Notes under the pieces: generated by a model
What the model was told of the DNA's origin: nothing
The model's database searches: none
Seen by the model: the letters and a program-made list of their open reading frames with translations, nothing else
Assembly (NCBI GenBank): GCA_023457535.1
Contig: JAEWLN010000016.1
Coordinates: forward strand, 1-16,896
Length of the DNA: 16,896 nucleotides
Direction: 5' to 3'
Origin: Bacteroidota bacterium
GTDB taxonomy: Bacteria; Bacteroidota; Bacteroidia; Flavobacteriales; Flavobacteriaceae
Part shown: positions 1 to 6,408 of the stretch, in pieces
Numbering within the stretch: the stretch's first letter is position 1
Layout: each line of letters begins with the position of its first letter
Program-made: the position numbers and the translations under genes

Positions 1-501
1 CGCGATCGGGCCGGTGGTATAGCTCGAAATCTGCGAACCCGACAGATCTTCTACGATCACGGTAATATTGGGCAGAATTCCTGTTTTGTGGATGTTCAGC
101 AATGCGAACGAAATCTCGTAAGTGGTATTAGCGCACAGCCCGTTCACGGTCGTGGCATAAAACTGGCTCGGATTGGTCGCTGCGTTGATCAGCATAAAAT
201 ACCCGTTCGGATTCCCGGTATGGTCGCCGGTAACCTGATGCCAGTCTCCGGCCCAGCACGCCGGGGTGGAATTGACGATGCTGTAATTGCCGTCCCAGGG
301 GCAATCCTGCGCGAGATAGCCGAGTAATGTGGTGGTACCGGCGGGCAAAATCGGGCCGTAGTTAGGTCCGGCGCCGAAGTCGATGTGGGCCAGTGGGTCG
401 CCCACGCTGCCGTTGCAGGTTTGTCCGGACGATACGGCGGCACACAAAAAAGCGCAAAATACGGCAACCGACTTTGCAACGTTTACGAAATGGGGTTTCA
501 T
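1..501 (-). CDS. Secreted surface protein, N-terminal part (runs off the left edge)
   Basis: An open frame of 167 codons with no stop continues past position 1, so only the N-terminus is seen. Residues 1 to about 26 form a signal peptide (basic start, then VAVFCAFLCAAVSSG) with likely cleavage before QTC, so the protein is exported. The mature part contains DFGAGPNYGP, a Cys-Pro-Trp-Asp-Gly segment, CWAGDWHQVTGDHTG, GYFMLINAA and a GLCANTTYEISF stretch. From memory this order is typical of the N-terminal beta-sandwich domain of very long Bacteroidota surface proteins that carry PKD-like repeats and a gliding-motility/T9SS C-terminal domain. The C-terminal part is not visible, so T9SS export is inferred. 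ATG at 501-499 is chosen because the signal peptide starts there and a TANNTTTG box lies 25 bases upstream. The function is unknown; adhesion or polymer binding is a guess. Confidence 0.75.
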   Translation of the reverse strand, partial: MKPHFVNVAKSVAVFCAFLCAAVSSGQTCNGSVGDPLAHIDFGAGPNYGPILPAGTTTLLGYLAQDCPWDGNYSIVNSTPACWAGDWHQVTGDHTGNPNGYFMLINAATNPSQFYATTVNGLCANTTYEISFALLNIHKTGILPNITVIVEDLSGSQISSYTTGPIA

Positions 502-525
502 ATGCTATACTTAAGAAAAACTTAA

Positions 526-533
526 CAAATATA
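526..533 (-). promoter_or_regulatory. Promoter -7 box (TATATTTG)
   Basis: The minus strand reads TATATTTG, a full match to the Bacteroidota -7 consensus TANNTTTG. A TTG (complement of 555-557) lies 21 bases further upstream, near the usual -33 position. The box ends 25 bases before the ATG at 501, so it fits the secreted-protein gene. Confidence 0.55.
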
Positions 534-581
534 GCAGTATTTCTTTACGCGGTGCAACTGATAGCAAAAATGTGACAAAAA

Positions 582-2558
582 TCAATACGCCATAAGCTGC
601 TTCAACGCTTGCTGGAAACGTCCTTTTGCGAGGTATTGGTCTTCAAGTGCCTTGGTAAACGGAATCGGGCTGTCCAGACTGGCCACGCGCTTGACCGGCC
701 CGTCGAGGTATTCGAAACAATCTTCCATGATCATGGCCGATATGTCGCTCGCAATCCCGCCAAACATCGAATCTTCCTGCACAATGATACACTTGTTGGT
801 TTTTCTTACCGAGGTATATACCGTATCCTTGTCGAATGGCTGCAAAGTCCTCAGATCGATCAGATCGGCGGAAATCTCCGGATTGAGTTTCAGTGTTTCG
901 AGCGCCCAATGAACGGCCGCACCAAAGGCGACAATCGTTATATCGGTGCCTTCTTTCAACAATGCAGCCTGGCCGAGCGGCAAGGTGTAATAATCCTTTG
1001 GAACATCCTGGTAAATGCTTCGGTACAGCAATTTGTGCTCGAAAAACATCACCGGATTCGGATCGTTGATCGACGCATTGAGCAATCCCTTGGCATCGTA
1101 AGGAAACGCCGGATAAACCACTTTGAGTCCCGGGGTCTTGGTAAACCACGCCTCGTTGGTTTGCGAGTGGAACGGGCCGGCCTGTGTTCCGCCGCCGCAC
1201 GGCATCCGCACTACGACGTCGGCTTTTTCCTGCCAGCGGTAGTGCACTTTTGCCAGATAGTTCACAATCGGGTTGAATCCGGTCGACACAAAATCGGCGA
1301 ACTGCATTTCAACGATCGCCTTGTAACCGTTTATCGATAATCCCATCCCTGCCGATACGACCGCCGATTCACATATAGGGGTATTGATCACGCGCGATTT
1401 TCCGAATTCGGCTACAAAACCATCCGTAATTTTAAACGCGCCGCCGTATTCTGCGATGTCCTGCCCCATGATGACAAGGTTTTCGTGGCGTTGCATGGAT
1501 TGCCTCAGGCCCTGGGAGATGGCGTCGACAAAACGGATATTTTCTGAATCGCCCGAGGGCTGGATGTTTTCAAAATCGTAAGGTTTGTAAACGTCATTGA
1601 GCTCTTCTTCATAACTCGCGACGATGTCCGCCTCTGTATTGGCCATGACCAGATGGTCGTCGATTTCCTTTTTGATCTCGTTGCGCCATTTCTCGTCATC
1701 GGCAGCCGACAACACGTTTTGCTTGACCAGGTAGCGACGGAAGTTGTCCACCGGATCTTTCTCGGCCCACATATCCATAAGCTCCTGCGGCACATATTTG
1801 GTACCGCTGGCTTCCTCATGCCCGCGCATGCGGAAGGTCTTGAATTCGATCAGCACCGGACGCGGATTCTTGCGCATCGACGCAACAATGTCCGACAACT
1901 CAGTGTACACCTCCAATATGTTATTGCCGTCAATGATGTGGGCTTCCATGCCGTAACCAATGCCTTTGTCGGCAAGGTTTTCACAGCGGTATTGCTCGTT
2001 TGTAGGCGTTGAGAGGCCGTAGCCGTTGTTCTCGATAACGAAAAGCACCGGCAAATCCCAGACAGAGGCAATGTTGAGCGCTTCGTGGAAATCCCCTTCG
2101 CTTGTGGCACCTTCGCCCGTAAACACGGCCGTAACGTTGCCGTTGCCCTTAAGTTTATTGGCCAATGCGATACCATCGGCGACCCCGAGCTGCGGCCCGA
2201 GGTGGGAGATCATTCCGATAATCTTGTACTCCTGCGTCCCAAAGTGGAACGATCGGTCGCGGCCTTTGGTAAATCCGCTTGCTTTGCCTTGCCATTGGGC
2301 AAACAATCGGTACAATGGAATATCGCGGCCTGTGAACACGCCCAGGTTGCGGTGCATCGGCAAAATGTATTCGTCTCTTCCCAAAACGGCCGTCACGCCC
2401 ACGGATATGGCCTCCTGCCCGATACCTGAAAACCATTTGGACACTTTGCCCTGCCGGATCAGAATGAGCATTTTTTCTTCTATCAGCCTCGGTTTGAGAA
2501 GCCTTTTGTATAATTCGAGTAGTTTTTCGTCGGTTAGATTTTTTCTTTCGAAATTCAT
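582..2558 (-). CDS. 2-oxo acid dehydrogenase E1, alpha and beta subunits fused (2-oxoisovalerate type)
   Basis: This 658-residue protein joins both halves of a thiamine-diphosphate E1. The alpha half (about 1-330) has the ThDP/Mg motif GEGATSEGDFHEALN (148-162) ending in ENN (176-178), preceded by HLGPQLGVADG. The beta half (about 340-658) has QDIAEYGGAF (366-375), PICESAVVSAGMGLS (394-408), the MPCGGG loop (452-457) and HSQTNEAWF (464-472). It should catalyse oxidative decarboxylation of a branched-chain 2-oxo acid and transfer the acyl group to the lipoyl E2, which helps supply primers for iso-branched fatty acids. E2 and E3 are not in the window. The first acidic residue of the ThDP motif is Glu rather than the common Asp, which should still bind the metal. 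Fused E1 proteins of this length are usual in Flavobacteriia. Substrate choice (branched-chain rather than pyruvate) is by family resemblance. No terminator is evident downstream. Confidence 0.93.
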   Translation of the reverse strand: MNFERKNLTDEKLLELYKRLLKPRLIEEKMLILIRQGKVSKWFSGIGQEAISVGVTAVLGRDEYILPMHRNLGVFTGRDIPLYRLFAQWQGKASGFTKGRDRSFHFGTQEYKIIGMISHLGPQLGVADGIALANKLKGNGNVTAVFTGEGATSEGDFHEALNIASVWDLPVLFVIENNGYGLSTPTNEQYRCENLADKGIGYGMEAHIIDGNNILEVYTELSDIVASMRKNPRPVLIEFKTFRMRGHEEASGTKYVPQELMDMWAEKDPVDNFRRYLVKQNVLSAADDEKWRNEIKKEIDDHLVMANTEADIVASYEEELNDVYKPYDFENIQPSGDSENIRFVDAISQGLRQSMQRHENLVIMGQDIAEYGGAFKITDGFVAEFGKSRVINTPICESAVVSAGMGLSINGYKAIVEMQFADFVSTGFNPIVNYLAKVHYRWQEKADVVVRMPCGGGTQAGPFHSQTNEAWFTKTPGLKVVYPAFPYDAKGLLNASINDPNPVMFFEHKLLYRSIYQDVPKDYYTLPLGQAALLKEGTDITIVAFGAAVHWALETLKLNPEISADLIDLRTLQPFDKDTVYTSVRKTNKCIIVQEDSMFGGIASDISAMIMEDCFEYLDGPVKRVASLDSPIPFTKALEDQYLAKGRFQQALKQLMAY

Positions 2559-2580
2559 TTTGCCTTGTTTAAAATGCCCT

Positions 2581-2588
2581 CAAAAATA
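2581..2588 (-). promoter_or_regulatory. Promoter -7 box (TATTTTTG)
   Basis: The minus strand reads TATTTTTG, matching TANNTTTG, 22 bases upstream of the E1 start at 2558. No TTG is seen at the expected -33 distance, so this rests on the -7 match and position. Confidence 0.4.
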
Positions 2589-2720
2589 GCAAATAACCTT
2601 ATATAAAACCATATTCTTTTGGAAAGCAGCAAAAATCTTGGCATAAATGCAACGCCAACCCCGGGATCGATAATCTACGCTATGGATTAAGCGCTCACAC
2701 ACAGGGGCTCGCGGAAACGT

Positions 2721-2728
2721 TACATTTG
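2721..2728 (+). promoter_or_regulatory. Possible promoter -7 box (TACATTTG)
   Basis: TACATTTG matches the TANNTTTG consensus, 121 bases upstream of the oxygenase ATG. A small GC hairpin (2740-2744 with 2748-2752) and the left arm of an inverted repeat follow it. There is no clear -33 TTG. It may be a second, upstream promoter of the oxygenase gene, or chance. Confidence 0.3.
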
Positions 2729-2753
2729 CACCATCAAATCCGGGCGTCCCGGC

Positions 2754-2836
2754 TGTTAATAACTTTTAAATGCGCAATCTGATATATTCAATACTTTTGT
2801 ATCCATCAGGGCTTTACCGCGCTGAAGTTATTAACA
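2754..2836. repeat. 12-bp perfect inverted repeat flanking a promoter box
   Basis: The arms are TGTTAATAACTT at 2754-2765 and its exact reverse complement AAGTTATTAACA at 2825-2836, 59 bases apart. Each arm contains a near-palindrome, GTTA(A/T)TAAC. The second arm ends 13 bases before the ATG at 2850, and the TACTTTTG box lies between the arms. The layout suits a pair of regulator-binding sites. A hairpin with a 59-base loop is also possible but weak, because the arms are AT-rich. Confidence 0.5.
2792..2799 (+). promoter_or_regulatory. Promoter -7 box (TACTTTTG)
   Basis: TACTTTTG matches TANNTTTG and ends 50 bases before the oxygenase ATG, giving a leader of roughly 45 bases. It sits between the two arms of the 12-bp inverted repeat, the right arm falling within that leader. 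There is no TTG at the usual -33 distance. Confidence 0.45.
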
Positions 2837-2849
2837 AACATTTTTTAGT

Positions 2850-3803
2850 ATGCAAAACATTCCTAGTGTTGACTTGCGTGATTTCCTGTCGGATGACCCG
2901 GCACGTAAACAAAAATTTGTAAATGAAATCGGAAAGGCATACGAAGACATTGGCTTCGTGGCATTAAAAGGTCATTTTCTGGATGACAAGTTGGTGGATG
3001 AACTGTATGGCGAGGTCCGCAACTTTTTCAGTCTTCCATTGGAGACCAAGAAAAAATATGAAATTCCCGGCATTGGCGGCCAGCGGGGATACGTTTCGTT
3101 TGGCAAGGAACACGCCAAAGGCCGGTCTGCAGGTGATTTGAAAGAATTCTGGCACTTTGGCCAATACGTTGAAAAAGACTCCAAATACGCTGCTGAATAC
3201 CCCGAAAACGTGACGGTTGAAGAATTGCCAAAGTTCAACGCAGTGGGCAAACAAGCCTACCAAATGCTCGAGAAGACAGGGGTTTATGTATTGCGCGCAC
3301 TCGCTTTATATTTAGGCCTTGACGAATTCTACTTTGATAATTATGTCAAGAACGGCAACAGTATTTTGCGTCCGATCCACTATCCGCCCATCACCGATGA
3401 ACCGGCCGATGGCGCTGTTCGTGCCGCTGCGCACGGCGACATCAATCTCATTACGCTACTCATGGGCGCGCAAGGTAAAGGTTTGCAAGTCCAGAACCAC
3501 GAGGGCCAATGGATCGATGCGATTGCCGAGCCGGACGAACTGGTGATCAATGTGGGCGATATGTTGTCGCGCCATACGAACAACCGTTTGAAATCGACGA
3601 TTCATCAGGTGGTCAATCCGCCGCGTGAACTCTGGGGTACCTCGCGGTATTCGATTCCGTTCTTCATGCACCCGATCAGCGAAATGAAGCTGGACGTACT
3701 TGAAAAAACGATAGACGCAAACCATCCAAAGCAATACGAAGACATCACCGCAGGGGAATTCCTGCATGAACGCCTCGTGGATCTTGGACTGATCAAAAAA
3801 TAA
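2850..3803 (+). CDS. Isopenicillin N synthase-family 2OG/Fe(II) dioxygenase
   Basis: The 317-residue protein has the two-part layout of this family: an N-terminal DIOX_N region (about 4-120, with DIGFVALKGH and FFSLPLETKKKY) and a double-stranded beta-helix core (about 170-275). The iron ligands are visible as HGD (H195, D197) and H252 in STIHQVVNP; R266 and S268 in SRYSIPFF form the usual R-x-S 2-oxoglutarate carboxylate site. It should therefore be an Fe(II)- and probably 2-oxoglutarate-dependent oxygenase in the cytoplasm. The substrate cannot be read from sequence, and no beta-lactam or antibiotic genes lie nearby, so the family name should not be taken as function. It appears to be a single-gene unit: possible promoter boxes upstream and a strong terminator directly downstream. 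Confidence 0.9.
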   Translation: MQNIPSVDLRDFLSDDPARKQKFVNEIGKAYEDIGFVALKGHFLDDKLVDELYGEVRNFFSLPLETKKKYEIPGIGGQRGYVSFGKEHAKGRSAGDLKEFWHFGQYVEKDSKYAAEYPENVTVEELPKFNAVGKQAYQMLEKTGVYVLRALALYLGLDEFYFDNYVKNGNSILRPIHYPPITDEPADGAVRAAAHGDINLITLLMGAQGKGLQVQNHEGQWIDAIAEPDELVINVGDMLSRHTNNRLKSTIHQVVNPPRELWGTSRYSIPFFMHPISEMKLDVLEKTIDANHPKQYEDITAGEFLHERLVDLGLIKK

Positions 3804-3857
3804 AGTCAAACGTAGCACTTCAAACGGCGAACGGGTTTAAGTCCTGCGACAAACTCA

Positions 3858-3892
3858 AAAAGACATTGGGAAACCGGTGTCTTTTGTTTTTT
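3858..3892 (+). terminator. Intrinsic terminator of the oxygenase gene (GAAA tetraloop)
   Basis: A 12-bp stem pairs 3858-3869 with 3874-3885; two pairs are U-G wobbles and the rest Watson-Crick. The loop is GAAA (3870-3873), a stable tetraloop. A G and six T follow (3887-3892). It lies 54 bases after the oxygenase stop and separates that gene from the SUI1-like gene. Confidence 0.85.
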
Positions 3893-3955
3893 AAGAATCG
3901 ATAAAATTTTGGATATTTGCTATCGGCTAAACACGCGTCAAGACCACAGCCATTT

Positions 3956-3966
3956 GACTTTCGACT
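3956..3966 (+). repeat. Short degenerate copy of the GAANGTC heptamer repeat
   Basis: GACTTTCGACT is one and a half units of the reverse complement of the GAANGTC repeat that forms an array at 16541-16650. It ends 8 bases before the ATG at 3975. At this length chance is possible; it is listed because the same sequence in the same orientation precedes two other genes in the window. Confidence 0.35.
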
Positions 3967-3974
3967 AAAAAATT

Positions 3975-4304
3975 ATGGACCTCCAAGACCAACTCAAAAA
4001 CCTCTTCCCTACCCACGAGCCCGCACCAGAAGAAGCAGCGCACGAAGCCCCGCACGAATTGCTGATCCAAAAAGAGCCGATGATCTGCAAGTTCGAAAAG
4101 CGCAATGGCAAACCTGTAACCCTTATTGAAGGATATCAGGGCTCGGACGAAGATTTCAAAATATTGTCCAAGGAAATCAAGACCAAATTTGGCGTGGGCG
4201 GATCCTTCCGCGGCGGTGAAATGCTGATCCAGGGCGACTACCGCGATAAAATTATGAAAATGCTGCAGGACAAGGGTTTCAGGACCAAGCGCGTCGGCGG
4301 GTAA
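3975..4304 (+). CDS. SUI1/eIF1-family translation factor (YciH-like)
   Basis: The product is 109 residues. The N-terminal 30 or so residues are acidic and probably flexible. The SUI1 domain follows (about 37-106), recognised by KFGVGGSFRGGEMLIQGDYRDKI and the C-terminal DKGFRTKRVGG. Homologues of this fold bind the small ribosomal subunit; in bacteria the YciH type is linked to stringency of initiation and is not essential. The ATG at 3975 gives the right length for bacterial members. The gene is downstream of the terminator at 3858-3892, so it needs its own promoter; GATATTTG at 3912-3919 is one base off the -7 consensus. It may be transcribed with the following phosphorylase gene, which starts 81 bases later. 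Confidence 0.88.
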   Translation: MDLQDQLKNLFPTHEPAPEEAAHEAPHELLIQKEPMICKFEKRNGKPVTLIEGYQGSDEDFKILSKEIKTKFGVGGSFRGGEMLIQGDYRDKIMKMLQDKGFRTKRVGG

Positions 4305-4334
4305 TTACAATCAATAATTAATAATGTATAACTA

Positions 4335-4346
4335 ACCATTAATGGT
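4335..4346. promoter_or_regulatory. 12-bp perfect palindrome (ACCATTAATGGT)
   Basis: The sequence is its own reverse complement and lies in the AT-rich spacer between the SUI1-like gene and the phosphorylase. It could be an operator, but there is no supporting second copy, so this is a weak call. Confidence 0.25.
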
Positions 4347-4354
4347 GTCGGGGC

Positions 4355-4382
4355 GTCGTTTGACGTGCGACATTCGACTTTC
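4355..4382 (+). repeat. Four-unit heptamer array abutting a start codon
   Basis: Four consecutive 7-mers, GTCGTTT, GACGTGC, GACATTC and GACTTTC, are variants of the reverse complement of the GAANGTC unit seen at 16541-16650. The array ends three bases before the preferred ATG (4386) of the phosphorylase, so it would form its 5' leader. The GTG at 4365 lies inside the array. Confidence 0.6.
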
Positions 4383-4385
4383 AAA

Positions 4386-5258
4386 ATGATAAAATCCTCA
4401 GAACTTATATTAAATCCCGACGGCAGCGTCTACCACCTGAACCTGCGTCCGGAACACATTGCGCCGGACATTATTTTTGTAGGCGACCAGAACCGCGTCG
4501 AGAAGATCACGCAATTCTTTGATTCGATCGAATTTTCGACGCAAAAACGCGAATTCAAAACCCAAACCGGCCTGTTCAAAGGCAAACGCATTACCGTTAT
4601 GTCCACAGGCATCGGGCCGGACAACATCGATATTGTCATCAATGAGCTGGATGCGCTGGCCAACATCGATTTTAGCACGCGCATGCCCAAAGAAACGTTG
4701 ACCCAGCTCAACATCATCCGCATCGGGACATCGGGGTCGCTGCAGCGGGATATACCGGTGGATAGTTTCGTGATGTCCAAATACGGGCTTGGGCTCGACA
4801 ACATGCTGCGTTCCTACCAGATCGAAGACGTGACCCATTTTGCGATTGAAGAAGCCTTCAGCGCGTATACCGATTGGGATTTCCGCAAGGGCAAGCCTTA
4901 TGTGATCAGGTGCTCGGACAAACTCGAAAAAATGATTGAAAGCGACCAAATGCACAAAGGCATTACGGCAACAGCAGGCGGATTTTATGGTCCGCAGGGA
5001 CGCGTGCTGCGGCTTGCGATCCAGGATCCGGAACTCAACAACAAAATGGACAGCTTTAACTTCGACGGCCACCGCATTACCAATCTTGAGATGGAAACTG
5101 CCGCGATCTACGGGCTTTGCGCGCTGCTGGGCCACAACGCGTTGTCGCTCAATGCCATTATTGCAAACCGCGCCTCGGGGACGTTTAGTGAAGATCCTTA
5201 CAAGGCCGTTGACGAATTGATCGCTTATACCTTGGATAAGATCGCAGCTTCGAGGTAA
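4386..5258 (+). CDS. Nucleoside phosphorylase (uridine phosphorylase-like)
   Basis: The product is 290 residues in the PNP/UDP phosphorylase superfamily. Motifs are GDQNRV (33-38), STGIGPDN (73-80), the phosphate-site region IRIGTSGSLQ (111-120), GFYGPQGR (199-206) and the ribose/base-site NLEMETAA (233-240). It should split a nucleoside with phosphate into base and ribose 1-phosphate in pyrimidine or purine salvage. GFYGPQGR and EMET resemble the uridine phosphorylase group, so uridine is the likely but unproven substrate. ATG 4386 is preferred over the in-frame GTG at 4365, because the latter would translate part of a repeat array into seven non-conserved residues. A weak hairpin (5269-5276 with 5288-5295) followed by TTTT lies just downstream. 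Confidence 0.9.
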   Translation: MIKSSELILNPDGSVYHLNLRPEHIAPDIIFVGDQNRVEKITQFFDSIEFSTQKREFKTQTGLFKGKRITVMSTGIGPDNIDIVINELDALANIDFSTRMPKETLTQLNIIRIGTSGSLQRDIPVDSFVMSKYGLGLDNMLRSYQIEDVTHFAIEEAFSAYTDWDFRKGKPYVIRCSDKLEKMIESDQMHKGITATAGGFYGPQGRVLRLAIQDPELNNKMDSFNFDGHRITNLEMETAAIYGLCALLGHNALSLNAIIANRASGTFSEDPYKAVDELIAYTLDKIAASR

Positions 5259-5268
5259 AAGCGCGCAT

Positions 5269-5299
5269 TTCGAAATCGAATTTTCAAATTTCGAATTTT
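5269..5299 (+). terminator. Weak possible terminator after the phosphorylase gene
   Basis: TTCGAAAT (5269-5276) pairs with ATTTCGAA (5288-5295) around an 11-base loop and is followed by four T. The stem is AT-rich and the T run short, so termination would be inefficient at best. Confidence 0.3.
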
Positions 5300-5325
5300 G
5301 ACTTAAAGGTTTCAATTGGAGGTTC

Positions 5326-5402
5326 GGGCCGCGTGAGCGATGGAAGCGGCATCCTTTTGCCGAGTTCGAGGCAAAAGATACAGCGTACAGCGCGACGGCG
5401 CC
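5326..5402 (+). ncRNA. Structured RNA element, copy A (Flavo-1-like)
   Basis: The core hairpin CTTTTGCC (5354-5361) / GGCAAAAG (5370-5377) is perfect, with an 8-base loop. It is flanked by AGCGGCATC upstream and by AGATACAGCGTACAGC downstream; both blocks recur in copy B at 15328-15440. An outer stem pairs 5328-5335 with 5391-5399, with one bulged A and one U-G pair. In copy B the equivalent outer pairs are CCTG/CAGG where this copy has CGTG/CGCG, a compensatory change supporting RNA structure. From memory it resembles the Flavo-1 motif reported in Flavobacteria; I could not run a covariance search. It lies between the phosphorylase and binding-protein genes on their strand. The strand call assumes the conserved blocks read in the + direction. 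Confidence 0.6.
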
Positions 5403-5445
5403 AGGAACGTTTTAAAGCGCAGGATGCTCCCTCGCCGGCACGCCC

Positions 5446-5529
5446 AAACCTCTAACCTCAAACCTCAAACTTTAAACCTTTAAACTTTAAACCTTTAAAC
5501 TTTAAACCTCAAACTTTAAACCTCAAACC
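5446..5529 (+). repeat. AAACYTY heptamer tandem array
   Basis: About twelve units tile this stretch without gaps: AAACCTC, TAACCTC, AAACCTC, AAACTTT, AAACCTTT, AAACTTT, AAACCTTT, AAACTTT, AAACCTC, AAACTTT, AAACCTC and a final AAACC. All are 7 bases except two 8-base units with an extra T. The array ends 12 bases before the ATG at 5542 and so may be the leader of that gene. A four-unit copy of the same family is at 16651-16678. With copy A of the RNA element it fills most of the 283-base gene-free spacer. Confidence 0.85.
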
Positions 5530-5541
5530 AAAATCCCCTCC

Positions 5542-6393
5542 ATGAAAACCATAAAAATTGCCGGCGTCCCCGAACATTTCAACCTGCCATGGCACCTGTG
5601 CATCGAAAACGGTGAATTCGACGTAGAGGGCATCAACCTCGAATGGACCGACGTGCCTGAAGGTACGGGCAAATTGTGCCAGATGCTGCGCGAGGGTTCC
5701 ACCGACATCGCCGTGGTGTTGACCGAAGGAATCGTCAAGGACATCGTAGCGGGCAGTCCTTCAAAAATTGTTCAGGTATATGTGGAATCACCTTTGATCT
5801 GGGGCATCCATGTGGCTGCGGCATCAGGATTTCAAACCGTCGCAGATCTCAAGGGCAAAAAGGCCGCGATCAGCCGCGAAGGTTCCGGATCGCAGCTCAT
5901 GGCTTATGTCAATGCGGGCAACCAACAATGGAACACGCAGGATTTGCAGTTCGAGAGCGTCCATACGATTGATGGCGCGGTCGAAGCCCTCACACAGGGT
6001 ACGGCCGACTATTTTATGTGGGAGCGATTCATGACCCAGCCGCTTGTGGATCAGGGTGTTTTTCGCCGCATCGGCGAGTGCCCTACACCATGGCCGTGTT
6101 TTGTGATCGCCGTGCGCAACGAGGTACTTGAAAAGCATTCGGGAACCATACGGCGCATCCTGGAGATCATCAACAACACCACGATCGAGTTTAAGGACAT
6201 CCCGAGCATCGACCGAACGCTTGCATCAAAATACAACCAGAAACCGGAGGATATCCGCCAATGGCTGTCGTTGACAATGTGGTCGCAAAAACCGCCTACT
6301 GAGCAAATGTTAAACAATGTTCAAAATCAGTTGCTTGCCCTTTCAATTATTGATAAAAAAGGTATTTTTGCTGAACTCGCCAGGGCCTTGTAG
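5542..6393 (+). CDS. NMT1/TauA-type substrate-binding protein without a signal peptide
   Basis: The 283-residue protein has the periplasmic-binding-protein type 2 fold of the NitT/TauT/NMT1 group. Visible pieces are the first strand KIAGVPEHFNLPWHLCIENG (4-23), DIAVVLTEG near 56-64, VADLKGKKAAISREGSGSQ (hinge and ligand loop) and GTADYFMWERF. The N-terminus MKTIKIAG enters the first strand directly, with no hydrophobic signal sequence and no lipobox, and no upstream start supplies one. As translated it should stay in the cytoplasm, so a transporter role is unlikely unless it is exported by another route. No permease or ATPase genes are nearby. It could be a cytoplasmic ligand sensor or an enzyme on this fold, as with THI5-like proteins. 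The next gene starts 15 bases after its stop, so the two are probably co-transcribed. The ligand is unknown. Confidence 0.8.
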   Translation: MKTIKIAGVPEHFNLPWHLCIENGEFDVEGINLEWTDVPEGTGKLCQMLREGSTDIAVVLTEGIVKDIVAGSPSKIVQVYVESPLIWGIHVAAASGFQTVADLKGKKAAISREGSGSQLMAYVNAGNQQWNTQDLQFESVHTIDGAVEALTQGTADYFMWERFMTQPLVDQGVFRRIGECPTPWPCFVIAVRNEVLEKHSGTIRRILEIINNTTIEFKDIPSIDRTLASKYNQKPEDIRQWLSLTMWSQKPPTEQMLNNVQNQLLALSIIDKKGIFAELARAL

Positions 6394-6408
6394 CCTTTGC
6401 CGCCTGCT

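Noticed and set aside
609..1340. A 243-codon + strand open frame opposite the E1 gene
   Set aside because: It is antisense to conserved beta-subunit motifs of E1, and no start context or family similarity was seen.
2850..3803. Beta-lactam biosynthesis gene (isopenicillin N synthase in the strict sense)
   Set aside because: The fold and iron ligands fit the wider 2OG/Fe(II) family, but it has the R-x-S 2-oxoglutarate site pattern and no peptide synthetase or other beta-lactam genes are near.
4410..5315. A 301-codon open frame on the - strand opposite the nucleoside phosphorylase
   Set aside because: It shows no recognisable domain, runs past the end of the real gene into the spacer, and mirrors the codon structure of the phosphorylase.
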